Shown here in pieces: positions 23,267-31,971 of a DNA stretch of 42,934 nucleotides. A program made the translations under genes and the position numbers. How positions within the stretch are numbered: the stretch's first letter is position 1; the number at the start of each line of letters is the position of its first letter. The notes beneath the pieces are model-generated. The model saw only the letters and a program-made list of their open reading frames with translations, was not told where the DNA came from and searched no databases. The DNA comes from Thermus hydrothermalis (lineage in GTDB: Bacteria > Deinococcota > Deinococci > Deinococcales > Thermaceae), in contig NZ_JAKTNT010000021.1 of assembly GCF_022760925.1 (NCBI RefSeq), forward strand, positions 1 through 42,934, written 5' to 3'.

Positions 23267-24003
23267 CCGTAGCCGGGCCTACCCGTACGCCGCCGACAGC
23301 CAAGAACGCCCTGAGCCGCCCCCTTCTGTCCGAGGGGGGCGGGTCTTCTCCACGCGGTCCTTGGCCTGCTTGATCCGTTGCCCGAGTTCAGGGGAGGCCA
23401 GGTGGTCAACGACGGGTTCCCACCTAGGAGAAAAACGCCTATTACGAGCTTTGCCGGGAAAGCCCCCTCTTTTGATGGGAGGAAGGCCGGGCGTCTTAGA
23501 AAGGTCCTGGCCTGGACCCTAAACAGGCCGTAGAACGGGATCGGCCCAAAGGGAAGCCTCTGGAGAGGGAGGCTGTTGCGCGGATACTGGGGAGCCGCCC
23601 ATGCCCGCGTAGGTTTCCCCCTGTAAAAGGGGAAGCCCACCAAGGCAAGATCCTGCGGTCCATCCCCTCCCCCTGCGAAATCGCCGCCCTGGGAACGCGA
23701 GCCCACCGCTACGGGCAACCGGTGGGAGATGCTCCTGCCTCGCTTTACACCCCTGGCAGGAGCCTGCCAGGTTTTGTGTTTAGGGGCCTCGCGTGGAGTG
23801 GCGGCGCTCTTCGGCGCCCACGGCGCATGGCAAGCTTTTGCCACTTTCCGACCTCCCCTCGAGGCCACCCCCTTGTAGCCCCCTCTAGCCCCTACCTCAA
23901 TTGGAGCAGCTTGGATTCCTCATAGGTTCGTTACAAACTGAGGAATTCAAGGCAGGAAGAAGCGTTAGGCTCGAGGCGCAATAGGGGAGAAGGCCATGGC
24001 CCA
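23267..24003. other. 737-nt stretch of decayed sequence
   Basis: No intact gene is found. The first 70 nt match the 3' flank of the propeller gene at 36414. On the minus strand near 23423-23310 a piece reads VVDHLASPELGQRIKQAKDR VEKTR, which looks like the end of a lost protein. Longer minus frames near 23700 have no recognised family. No clear terminator for the Wadjet operon was seen. Confidence 0.5.
23752..23781 (+). terminator. Terminator-like palindrome
   Basis: CCTGGCAGG and CCTGCCAGG are perfectly complementary with AG between them, followed by TTTTGTGTTT. It looks like an intrinsic terminator for plus-strand transcription, but no live plus-strand gene lies before it. Confidence 0.45.
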
Positions 24004-24840
24004 TCAGGCCAGGTAGCGCTCCTGCGGCACCGCCACCGCCATCTCGGCCATCTCTTCCCAGAGAGAGGCGAAGGGCTCCCGGGCGAAGCGCCCCACGTCC
24101 ACCCGCTCCACCTGGCTCCTGTACCGCTCCCGCATCTCGGGCTTGGCCATGGCTTCCCGGTAGAGGGCGAGGCGGGCAGGGCCTTCGGGCACCACCAGGC
24201 CCCAGCGGGGAAGTTCCGCCACCAGCCCCTCCGCCATGGCCAGGCCGGCGGGGTCCAGGTCAAAGGCGAGGAGGACCTCCCCCGCATAGCCCCTTAGGGC
24301 CTCCCCCCAAGGCAGGGGGCGGGTCCGGGCGCCGTCGCCCCGGTAGAGGAGGATGTAGTCCGCCGGGTGTTCCCGCCGCTCCCTTTCCCCCAAAACCTCG
24401 AGGCCCTCCCCCCGGTAACGGAGGAAGGCCTCGAGGTTCTCCACCAACACCAGGGGAAGCCCCTCCGCCCGGGAAAGGAGGACCTCTAAGGGGAAGACGG
24501 CGTAGGCCCCTTCGGGAAAGTCCGGGGCGAGGCCCAAAGCCCTCCGCCCCTCGCCCACCCCCCGCACCGCCACCTCCACCCCGGAGGGCCGGGCGGAGCG
24601 CTTGTCGTTGCCCAAGCGCTCGTACGCCTCCCTTTTGGAAGGGGGCGGGCTCTCGCTCGCATAAGCCTCCAAAAGGGGAAGCGCTTGGGCGGTGAGCTCC
24701 CACCACCCCTCCCGGTAGCGGGCACCCCCTTCCCCCACCAGGCGGGGGAGGAGGTGGGCCAAGGCCTTGGCCTCCTCCCCGCTAAGGACGCACCGCCCTT
24801 TCTCCCGCAACCTCTTCTGGATAGCCCGCAACCTCCTCAC
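24004..24840 (-). CDS. jetD: Wadjet JetD, Toprim-type nuclease subunit
   Basis: This is the DNA-cutting subunit of the Wadjet anti-plasmid system, with a topoisomerase VI-like Toprim fold. The Toprim glutamate lies in LVLVENLEAF (near residue 127), and the DxD pair in AFDLDPAG (near 190-192). With the GTG at 24840 the protein has 278 residues, shorter than the roughly 380-400 I know for JetD, so part of the N-terminal (DUF3322-like) arm is missing or short. That GTG has GGGAGG 6 nt before it and overlaps jetA by 59 nt; a longer open frame exists up to 25185, but its text is low-complexity shadow sequence. It is the last gene of the operon. Confidence 0.85.
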   Translation of the reverse strand: MRRLRAIQKRLREKGRCVLSGEEAKALAHLLPRLVGEGGARYREGWWELTAQALPLLEAYASESPPPSKREAYERLGNDKRSARPSGVEVAVRGVGEGRRALGLAPDFPEGAYAVFPLEVLLSRAEGLPLVLVENLEAFLRYRGEGLEVLGERERREHPADYILLYRGDGARTRPLPWGEALRGYAGEVLLAFDLDPAGLAMAEGLVAELPRWGLVVPEGPARLALYREAMAKPEMRERYRSQVERVDVGRFAREPFASLWEEMAEMAVAVPQERYLA

Positions 24841-26071
24841 GGAAGACCTCCCGGATCCAAAGGGTCCAGCCGTCGCTCCAGAGGTCAAAGCGAAGCCCGG
24901 GGAGCTCCTCCCGCCTCTCGTACAGGTGGAGGGCGAGGAGCGTGTGCGTGGTTTCCCCCAGGCCCCGCTCGGAGGCGAACCCGGACAGGGTGGCGTGGGG
25001 AGAGGCCAAGAACGCCTCTTCCAGCTCTCGGAGGGTTTCGGAGGCCTCTTCCCCTTCGGCGAAGACCTCCTCCGGTTCCAGGACCTCGAGGGGAGCTGGC
25101 TCCTCCGGTACCTCCCCCCACTCCCCCCGCAAGGCCCCCCATTCCTCGTCCGCCGGGAGGAGGAGGTGGGGGCGCTCAGGGGCAAAGAGGAGGGGGAGTT
25201 CCCCTTCCAGGCCTTCCTGGGCCAGGCGTTCCAGGCGCTCCCAGATCTCCCGCCGCGCCTGCATCCGGCGCACGAGCCCCTCGCCCAGGCGCTGGAAGAA
25301 CCGGATCGCCTCGTCTATGCTCCTCGCCGCCCTCGCCTTCACGCTCGTTCTGAGCCTGAAGAGCGCCCTTTCCGCCCGCTCCATCTCCGCCCGCACCGCC
25401 CCCTCCGCCTCCAGGGGAAGCCCCTCGAGGAGAAGGGGCAAACGCGCTTGCAACCGAGCGCTCTTGGCCGCCAGGCTGTCCTCTTCCCCGTCCAGGCGCT
25501 CTAGCGCCCTCAGGATAAGCCCCGCCTTCTCCTGCACCTCCCCCAGCCTGGCCCAGGCTTCCGCCAGGGTGATCTTCCCGTCGGCCAGCTTGGTTTCCAC
25601 GTCAAGGCGCACGAGCTGGCGCAGGCTCTCGGGGGTTCGGACCAGAAACTCGGCCAGCTCCTCCAGGGTTTGGTGGTGGCGTTGCAAGTAGGCCAGGGCG
25701 TTGTTGAGGAGGCCCTTGGTCAAGGCGTCCTCGAACCAGGAGAGGCTCTCCTCGGCCCGGGCGAAGGCCTCCAGGGCTTCCTGGGCCCGCTCCCCCGCCT
25801 GAACAAAGGTCTGGAGGATGCCCCCCGAAACCGCGTGGAAAAAGTTCGCCAGGGCGCTCGTGGGCCGGAACTCCCCCTCGTCCCCGCCCATGAGGAAACC
25901 GTAGGCCTCGAGCTCCTTGAGGAGGTCCTCCCCGGGAGGGGGAGGCGGCGCTTCCCGCTTCCCCTCCCGGTGGAGGAGGAGGCCAAAGAGAAACTCCTGC
26001 ACCTCGGGCTTGGCCAGGAGGCGGATGGCCCTCTCAAAACGCCTGCGCGCGAGGCGGATGGCTTCCCCTAT
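24782..26071 (-). CDS. jetA: Wadjet JetA, kleisin-like (MukF-type) subunit
   Basis: This subunit links the heads of the SMC protein JetC. With the proposed start it has 429 residues: an N-terminal helical/winged part (EAIRLARRRFERAIRLLAKP), long helices in the middle (LVRLDVETKLADGKITLAEA, VRAEMERAERALFRLRTSVK) and a C-terminal domain ending YPEEVAGERAVRP. There is no ATG, GTG, TTG or CTG in frame between 26206 and the clearly coding part. The ATA at 26071, sharing bases with the jetB TAG (ATAG) and 7 nt after GAGGAGG, is the best start. A GTG at 26002 is the first ordinary alternative and would remove 23 residues. Confidence 0.85.
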   Translation of the reverse strand: MGEAIRLARRRFERAIRLLAKPEVQEFLFGLLLHREGKREAPPPPPGEDLLKELEAYGFLMGGDEGEFRPTSALANFFHAVSGGILQTFVQAGERAQEALEAFARAEESLSWFEDALTKGLLNNALAYLQRHHQTLEELAEFLVRTPESLRQLVRLDVETKLADGKITLAEAWARLGEVQEKAGLILRALERLDGEEDSLAAKSARLQARLPLLLEGLPLEAEGAVRAEMERAERALFRLRTSVKARAARSIDEAIRFFQRLGEGLVRRMQARREIWERLERLAQEGLEGELPLLFAPERPHLLLPADEEWGALRGEWGEVPEEPAPLEVLEPEEVFAEGEEASETLRELEEAFLASPHATLSGFASERGLGETTHTLLALHLYERREELPGLRFDLWSDGWTLWIREVFREEVAGYPEEVAGERAVRP

Positions 26072-26667
26072 GGTCCCACCTCCTCTCTCCCCGCCCGCCC
26101 CGCAAGCTCCTCGTAGACCAAGGCCAGGCTGGAGAAGGCGTAAGCCTCCCCCTCCACCCGGTAAAGGAGGCCTCCCTTCACGAGCCCCTCCAGAAGCCCG
26201 TCCCACGCCTGGAGAAGATCCTCGTCCCCTTCGCCCTTAAGGTACCCCTCCGCCCGCAGGAAGGTTTCGTACCGGGAGCGGTCCCCGCTGAGGAGGAGGA
26301 GGTGGCGCACCCCATCGGAGCGGGGGTGGAAGCGGAAGCCAGGCGCCACCTCCAGGCCCGCCCCCAGGAGGAGGTGCTTGAGAAAGAGGTACTCCTTGAG
26401 GCGCCCTTCCGCCCGCTCCCGGAGGCGCCCCCGCTGGTCCCCTCCCATAAACCGCCAGTAGGCGGGCGTGGGAACGAGAAAGAAGACCATGGGCTCCTCA
26501 GGAGGAAGGGCCCGGAGGAGGAGGCCCTCCGCCTCCAGGTGCGCCTCCACCTCCGCCCGATGCCGCTTCAGGAGGGCGAAGTCTCCCCTTTCCTCCCGGT
26601 CCCCGTCTTGGCGCACGAACCCATTGCGCCTTAGCCGGAAAAGAGCTTCCGCCCACTCCGCGCTCAC
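26068..26667 (-). CDS. jetB: Wadjet JetB, MukE-like subunit
   Basis: A 199-residue winged-helix protein of the MukE/DUF4194 kind that binds the kleisin JetA. It shows EALFRLRRNGFVRQDGDREE, VFFLVPTPAYWRFM, EYLFLKHLLLGAGLEV and a C-terminal wing GLLEGLVKGGLLYRVEGEAY. GTG 26667 overlaps the jetC stop (GTGA), and its own stop overlaps the proposed jetA start. Its size fits the family. Confidence 0.85.
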   Translation of the reverse strand: MSAEWAEALFRLRRNGFVRQDGDREERGDFALLKRHRAEVEAHLEAEGLLLRALPPEEPMVFFLVPTPAYWRFMGGDQRGRLRERAEGRLKEYLFLKHLLLGAGLEVAPGFRFHPRSDGVRHLLLLSGDRSRYETFLRAEGYLKGEGDEDLLQAWDGLLEGLVKGGLLYRVEGEAYAFSSLALVYEELAGRAGREEVGP

Positions 26668-29600
26668 CCTTCCCTCCTTCCCACCACGCCCTCCATGGGG
26701 CCATCCCCTTGGGGCTTCACCGCCATGCCCCGCACCTCCACCACCTTAAAGACCGCCCGCCTGGCCACCTCCACCAGGGTTTCCTTGCTGGGCGTCGCCC
26801 CCAGGAGGACGAGCCCCAGGGCTTCTACCCCTTGGAAGAGGGCGGCGGCGTTCTCCCCGTCCAGGCGCCCTAGCTCGTCCACCAAAAGGGGAAGGCGCAC
26901 CCCGGAGCCCCCATCCAGGAGGCTCACCAAGGAGGCCGCCAGGGCGTGGGCCATGGCCGCCCCCTGGCCCGTGGACACCTTCCCCCTGAGCTCGCCGAGG
27001 GTGGAGAGGGCTACCCGCCTCCCTCCCCGCTCCAGGACAAAGCGCAGGCGGAAGCTATCGGCGAGGAGCTTCTCCAGGGGGATCTCGGCGTACCGCCTGC
27101 CCACCCGCTCCAGGGAATGGAGGCTCGCCTCGAGGTCGCCTGCGGGGAAGAGGGGTTGAAGGTTCGGACGCTGAAAGTGCTCCACCACGGCTATCACATC
27201 CTCCCTAAGGCGCCCGAGCGCCTCTTCCAGCTCCCTTTCCTCCCGCTCCACGTTCCCCTCCAGGCGCACCTCCGCCCAGCGGACGGTGGGGAAGGCGAAG
27301 GTCTTAAGCCGATCCTCCACCATCCGCACCAGTTGGGCCAAGCGGAGCCTAGCGCTCCTCGCCTGGGTGAGCTTGGCCTCCAGGGCGTGGACCTGGGCGC
27401 TTAGGCTGCGGGAGAGGGCCAGCCCCCTGTGCTCGTAGTGCGTCTCGAAGTCTTCGGGGAGGAGGTCCTTCCCCCGATCCAGGCGCCGGAAGGGGACCCC
27501 TAGATGCTGGCGCATCCGAATGACCCGCTCTTCCAGCTTCTCCACCTCATCCGAGAGGCGCCGCAAGCGCTCGGGTTCTGGGGGGTCTGGGGGGAGCTCG
27601 GGGAACGGGGCCTCCCACTCGGGGGCCGAGCTGGGAAACTGGTCGCTGAGCCGCTTCCGCAAGTCATCCACAGCGGGGGTATCGTTGAGGGCCCTTTTGA
27701 GCGCCTCCCAACGGGCCCGCTTCGCCGAAGCCTCTTGGCGCACCCTATCCCTTTCCTCCCTCAGGGCTTTCTCCTCCCTTTCGTACGCCGCTTTCAGCGC
27801 CTTTTCCCTCTCCTTCAGGGTATGGATCTCCCCCTCCACCTGGGCGAGCTCCGCCTCTAGGGCGGGGAGCCTCCGGGCTTCCTCTTCCGCCCGGCGCAAC
27901 GCCTGCCAGGCTTCAAGGGCCTTCCCCAGGGTTTGCGCCTCCCGCTCTAGGGCTCGGCGGCGCTCCTCCAGGGGAAGGAGTTCGGTTGGGGGAGGCTCGT
28001 CCTCCACGGGGAGGCGGAGCTTCCGCTCCTCTTCCGCAAGCACCTTCAGGGCCTCGGCGAAGGGCTTGCGGGCCTCCTCCTGGGCTTTTTCCAAGCGCCC
28101 TTTCCACTCCCTTTCCATCGCCTTCCGGCGCGACGCCAAGGAGGCTAGCCCTTCCTCCACCTGGGCGAGGCCTTTCCTGAGGCGGGCGAGGGCTTCTTTC
28201 CGCTCGGCGAGGAAGCGCTCCCGGCGCTCCTTCAGCCACCCCTCGAGGCGCAGGAGGCTTTCCCGAAGCTCCTCCTCCCGCCTTTCCCGGGCTCGGACAT
28301 CCTCCTCTAGCGCCCGTACCCAGTCCTCGGACCGGCGGACCTCCTCTTCCTTGCCCTTTAGGGCCTCCTCCGCCTGGTGGAGCTTCACCTCCAGGTCCGC
28401 CAAGGGGTCGGGGGGGACAGGGAGGTGCGATACCCGCAAGGCCACCTCGCCCACCCCCACCCGGTCCGGGGGGAGGGAAGGCGGGGAGAAGAGAACGGGC
28501 TCGAGGTCGTTCCGCTCCAATAGGGAAGGGGAGAGGACCCTTCCCACCCCTTGGCGCCAGGAGGGCACGTTCTTGTCCAGGAAGCCGAGGAGCGAGCCTT
28601 CCTGGCGTAAGCGCCCCAAGGCCTCCCGGAGCTTGAGGACCTCCTCCCGCTTTTCCTCAAGGCCCCGCCTCTCCCGCTCCAACTCCCGTTTCGCCCCCTC
28701 CAGCTCGTTCCGCTTTTTGAGGAGCGCCTCCCGGAAACTCCCGAGCGCTTCCTTGAGGCGGGCGATCTCCTCTTTGGCCCGGCGCCACTCGTCGTCTTGG
28801 GGCTCGTTCTGGGCCTCGAGGCGGGCCAGGCTTTCCCGAAGCTTCAGCCTCTCTTCCTCAAGCTCCTTTCGCTCCGCCTCGAGGCGCGCTTCCTCCTCCT
28901 TCCAGGCCGTTTCCAGGCGGGTCCGGGCCTCCTCCACCGCCCGCTCCATCTCTTCCCGGAGCGCTTCCTTCCGCCGGCCGACCTCCTGAAGCCGTTCGGC
29001 CCTTTCCCTCTCCCGCTCCGCCCGCCTCCTTTGCCTCTCCGCCTCCCACGCCGCCCCCTTTTGGGCTATCTCCCCCTCCAGAAGGCGAAGCTCCCGCCGC
29101 ACCTCTTCTAGGCGCAAGGGCAGATGGGCGCCGTCCAGGTGGGACCAGGGGGCCATGGCCGCTTGGGCCCGGCGAAGGGCTTCCTGGAGGGCGCGGATCT
29201 GCCCGGAAAGCTCCCCCTTCCTCATGGACAGCTCCTCCAGTTCCCCTTGGAGGGCCTCGAGGTCCTTTTCCCGCCTCTCTAGGAGCTCTTGCAACCTATC
29301 TTCGCACTCCTTCGCCTCCGCCTCTAGTCCCCTCACCTCCTCCTCGAGGCGGGGCAGGGCTTCCTCCGCCAAGAGGCGGGTAGCGCCATAGAGCTTGAAC
29401 TTCGCCACCAGGTCCCCACGGGCCCTCCTATATTCCTCCACCTCGGGCATGGTCTTGGCCATCTCGCCCAGTTCCTCCAGCTCCTCCCGGATCTCCCGCA
29501 GGCGCTCCTGGAAGTTGGCCGTGGGGTAGGCCTCCCCCTCCGAAGGGGGCAGGGCCAGGTCCACGAGAAACTGGCGGACCCACTCTTCCTTCAGGGCTTC

Positions 29601-30206
29601 CCCAAGGGATAGCCCGAGAAACCACCCGAGGGAAACCTTCCCCCCGGAGGGGAAGGCGTGGCCCCGCAGGGGGGAGCGGGAGCGCTCGGCGAAAAGCCGA
29701 GCGTAAGCCTCCGGGCTGCGGACCTCCACCACGCTTTCCCCCACCAACCCCATGGCCGCCAGGCGCTCGTGCAGCTCGTTGGGCGTGAGGAAGCGGCGCC
29801 CCTCCCTCAGGATGTCGGGCTCCACGTGCCCGGGGAGGACCAGGTAGCGGTATTGGTTGCCGTGGGCGTAGGCGATGACGGTGGTGGGCCCTTCCCGTCC
29901 CAAGAAGTGCCCCCCCAGGTACCCGCTTAAACGCCTGTGGGCCCCATCCCCGGAAGGGGGCGCCAGGTAGAGCTCCCGGAAGCTCCCCCCGCCTCCCACC
30001 AGGCGGTCGGGGTCGGGATGCCCGAAGAGAAAGGCCACGAGGCGCAGGAGGCTCGTCTTGCCCACGCCGTTGCTTCCCACCAAAACGGTGGGGCTTTCCA
30101 GGGACAAGGACGAGAGGACGGCGCTCCCGGGCCTGTCGGGGTGGGGGAGGACCCAGAAGAGTTTTCGCAAGCCGTAAAAGGCTTTAGATTCCGTCATCCA
30201 TTTCAC
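26664..30206 (-). CDS. jetC: Wadjet JetC, SMC/MukB-like ATPase
   Basis: This is the DNA-loop-extruding motor of the anti-plasmid system. The 1180-residue protein has Walker A GSNGVGKT near residue 44-51, a very long Glu/Arg/Leu coiled coil (about 220-950) with a central non-coiled hinge part (near 540-600, LGFLDKNVPSWRQGVGRVLS), a signature-type STGQGAAMAHALAAS near 1075 and Walker B LPLLVDELGRLD near 1105. GTG 30206 is preferred because GGGGAG lies 6 nt upstream; an ATG three codons later (30197) is possible, and the frame is open to 30275. It is the first gene of the operon, unlike the A-B-C-D order of described Wadjet loci. Confidence 0.9.
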   Translation of the reverse strand: MKWMTESKAFYGLRKLFWVLPHPDRPGSAVLSSLSLESPTVLVGSNGVGKTSLLRLVAFLFGHPDPDRLVGGGGSFRELYLAPPSGDGAHRRLSGYLGGHFLGREGPTTVIAYAHGNQYRYLVLPGHVEPDILREGRRFLTPNELHERLAAMGLVGESVVEVRSPEAYARLFAERSRSPLRGHAFPSGGKVSLGWFLGLSLGEALKEEWVRQFLVDLALPPSEGEAYPTANFQERLREIREELEELGEMAKTMPEVEEYRRARGDLVAKFKLYGATRLLAEEALPRLEEEVRGLEAEAKECEDRLQELLERREKDLEALQGELEELSMRKGELSGQIRALQEALRRAQAAMAPWSHLDGAHLPLRLEEVRRELRLLEGEIAQKGAAWEAERQRRRAERERERAERLQEVGRRKEALREEMERAVEEARTRLETAWKEEEARLEAERKELEEERLKLRESLARLEAQNEPQDDEWRRAKEEIARLKEALGSFREALLKKRNELEGAKRELERERRGLEEKREEVLKLREALGRLRQEGSLLGFLDKNVPSWRQGVGRVLSPSLLERNDLEPVLFSPPSLPPDRVGVGEVALRVSHLPVPPDPLADLEVKLHQAEEALKGKEEEVRRSEDWVRALEEDVRARERREEELRESLLRLEGWLKERRERFLAERKEALARLRKGLAQVEEGLASLASRRKAMEREWKGRLEKAQEEARKPFAEALKVLAEEERKLRLPVEDEPPPTELLPLEERRRALEREAQTLGKALEAWQALRRAEEEARRLPALEAELAQVEGEIHTLKEREKALKAAYEREEKALREERDRVRQEASAKRARWEALKRALNDTPAVDDLRKRLSDQFPSSAPEWEAPFPELPPDPPEPERLRRLSDEVEKLEERVIRMRQHLGVPFRRLDRGKDLLPEDFETHYEHRGLALSRSLSAQVHALEAKLTQARSARLRLAQLVRMVEDRLKTFAFPTVRWAEVRLEGNVEREERELEEALGRLREDVIAVVEHFQRPNLQPLFPAGDLEASLHSLERVGRRYAEIPLEKLLADSFRLRFVLERGGRRVALSTLGELRGKVSTGQGAAMAHALAASLVSLLDGGSGVRLPLLVDELGRLDGENAAALFQGVEALGLVLLGATPSKETLVEVARRAVFKVVEVRGMAVKPQGDGPMEGVVGRREG

Positions 30207-30507
30207 TTTACTCTCCCCTAATGAGAAGCGCTCCCTAGGCCGGGTGGTGGGCGAAGCGGGCCTCGAGGCCCCCACCCAAGGGGCGAAGCCTTCAAGCGCC
30301 AGCCCGCTTTGGGGTAAGAGGGAAACGGGGATAGGGGAGATAGCGGGGCTATGGGGGCTTTTAACGCCGATGGTTTTCCAAAGAAGAAGGGTAAAGGCGC
30401 TAGGTTTCCCGGGGGATGCTTCTTCGCGAAAGCTCCCTTCTGTGAAGGGAAAACCCTACCTCCTTTAGGGGTAGGAGAAGGTCACCCACGGGAGGCAAAC
30501 GAGGCAC
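30207..30507. promoter_or_regulatory. Divergent control region of Wadjet and the DUF6883-like pair
   Basis: This 301-nt gap lies between the two outward-reading groups. It has two small hairpins in tandem: CCCTTC TGT GAAGGG near 30437-30451, followed by AAAACC, and CCTACC...GGTAGG near 30457-30478. TTCGCGAA at about 30423-30430 is a perfect palindrome, similar to TTCGCGAA copies near 37186-37201. Promoters for both sides must lie here, but only the plus-strand -10 is clear. Confidence 0.45.
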
Positions 30508-30513
30508 TATACT
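30508..30513 (+). promoter_or_regulatory. -10 element of a leaderless gene
   Basis: TATACT lies 6 nt before the GTG at 30520, and there is no ribosome site in the 6-nt gap. This fits leaderless transcription starting at the start codon. Confidence 0.6.
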
Positions 30514-30519
30514 GGCCCC

Positions 30520-30867
30520 GTGCGCTTCCAGGTACCCCGGGCCAAGCTCACAGAGTACCTGCTCAACCCCAAGCACCCGGCGGGAGGGAGCAAGGCCCGC
30601 TTCTTCGTGGGCTTGGGCTTTGCCCCTGAGCGCCCCGAGGTCCTGGAGGCGGCCCTTCTGGGCCATGCCCGGGAAGCGGAGGAGGTGGAGCGCCGGCCCG
30701 GGTTCCAGGGTCAAGGCGTGCTGGTGGTCCTGAGGGGACCCCTACTGGGCCCCGGAGGGGAGGCGTGCGTACAGAGCGTCTGGTACCTTGAGGAGGAAGG
30801 GGAAGCGGCTCGTTTGGTAACGGCGTACCCTTGGAAGGGGAAGGGATGCGGGAGCACGACTTGGTAG
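30520..30867 (+). CDS. DUF6883-like protein
   Basis: A 115-residue protein from GTG 30520: VRFQVPRAKLTEYLLNPKHP, then GGSKARFFVGLGF, a central VLVVLRGPLL and ACVQSVWYLEEEGEAARLVT. The pattern Y-LL-P-H-GG-KA-FF--GF and a late V-S/T-VW fits the small DUF6883 family as I remember it. These often stand next to DUF4926 proteins, as here, with a 22-nt overlap. The function is unknown. The leaderless promoter and pairing resemble a toxin-antitoxin or immunity pair, but that is a guess. Confidence 0.62.
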   Translation: MRFQVPRAKLTEYLLNPKHPAGGSKARFFVGLGFAPERPEVLEAALLGHAREAEEVERRPGFQGQGVLVVLRGPLLGPGGEACVQSVWYLEEEGEAARLVTAYPWKGKGCGSTTW

Positions 30868-31061
30868 TTCTTAAGCGGGACAAGGAGGCGTGGGGCCTGA
30901 AGGCGGGGGATGTGGGCACCGTGGTCCTGGTGTATCCCCACGGGGGCTACCTGGTGGAGTTCGTGGACCACGAGGGTAACACCCTGGCCCTCCTGGACCT
31001 ATCCGAGGAGGAGGTGGCGCCCCTCACGGGGCCCGCCCTTCTTCGGGCCAAAAGCGCCTGA
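30846..31061 (+). CDS. DUF4926-like small protein
   Basis: A 71-residue beta-rich protein starts MREHDLVVLKRDKEAWGLKA at ATG 30846, after GGAAGGGGAAGG. GDVGTVVLVYPHGGYLVEFV and GNTLALLDLSEEEVAPL follow the DUF4926 layout (small SH3-like barrel). It overlaps the end of the DUF6883-like gene and is therefore its coupled partner. Confidence 0.65.
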   Translation: MREHDLVVLKRDKEAWGLKAGDVGTVVLVYPHGGYLVEFVDHEGNTLALLDLSEEEVAPLTGPALLRAKSA

Positions 31062-31357
31062 GCCCTCGCCCGCCGCCCGGCTCCCTTGGCTGGGGGGGTT
31101 GCTTCGTGGAAGCCCGGAAGCCCGAAACTTACCGCCCCTCACAACCGGAGCTCCACCATATGGAGCACGAGCTTCTGCCCACCACCTCGTGCCCCAGGGG
31201 GGCCCCCTCTAGCCGTATCACCTGAGCGAGCCGGAGCATCCCGCTTTCCCAGGACATGGGCCGGTGGAAAGGGCCCCGGAAGAGGGGCTTGCCGAGGAGG
31301 GGTAGCCGCCTTTCTGCTTAAGATTTCCATCGCATCCCGGCTTTCCTAGCTACATGT
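31062..31357. other. Gap without a gene
   Basis: Nothing recognisable lies between the DUF4926-like gene and the helicase remnant: only short frames and no strong hairpin. Confidence 0.4.
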
Positions 31358-31971
31358 TTAGATTTCGCGATCGTTCTTGGAGCTAAGAAGAGATGCCTCG
31401 AGGTCCTTCCGCCTTTCGTACCAGAACCGCCTGGAGTGCGTGGGGTCGTAGGTCTGCTCCTCAACCCGCCCCACCTCCCGGCCGGGAAAAAGGGCCAGGT
31501 CCAGGGCCTCGAGGCCTTGAAGCAGGTCCTTCAACCCAACCGTATTTTTCCAGTGGCGAAGCTGCTTCACCGACGGGAACGTACCCCACAGCTTTAGGTT
31601 TAATTTCCATGCGGCGAGCTACTTCACGGTAGAAACCCTCACGGGTCTGGCCCCCATGCGCGGAGGACACGCAGTTTTGGGTTGTCAGGGCTATAGCCGA
31701 CTCGTCCCCCGCTGAAACGCCTCAGCCATTGGTCGAGGCCACGTTGGATGAGCTCGTAAAGGCTTTGCGTAAAGAACACCACCGCAATGTCCCAGTCGGG
31801 GTGTCTGAGATGCATCAGGACTGCCTTTTGGCAAATCAGCACTGTCTTGCCCGAACCCGCGATCCCCCGGATACGTTCCGGTGGAATCTGCTTGGCTATG
31901 CTCTCTTGCTGGAAGTCAAGCCAGGGTAGCTGTTCGCGCGCCTGCTGCACTACTAGAGCTCGCTGCCGCAC
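31358..31971 (-). pseudogene. Remnant of a UvrD/DUF2075-like helicase
   Basis: The N-terminal part reads LDFQQESIAKQIPPERIRGI, then AGSGKT (Walker A) and HPDWDIAVVFFTQSLYELI. Near 31650 the frame shifts to give REGFYREVARRMEIKPKAVG. Near 31570 it shifts again to GLKDLLQGLEALDLALFPGR and TYDPTHSRRFWYERRKDLEA, ending at TAA 31358. The helicase motifs after Walker A are absent, so most of the motor is gone. Proteins of this type occur in defence loci. Confidence 0.6.

Noticed and set aside
24841-25185. Longer N-terminus for JetD
   Set aside because: The extra 115 residues are Ser/Arg/Pro shadow text of the jetA frame; GTG 24840 has a ribosome site.
27520-28989. Plus-strand open frame of 489 codons rich in Ser and Arg opposite jetC
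   Set aside because: The composition mirrors the Glu/Arg/Leu coiled coil on the other strand; no start signals or domain.
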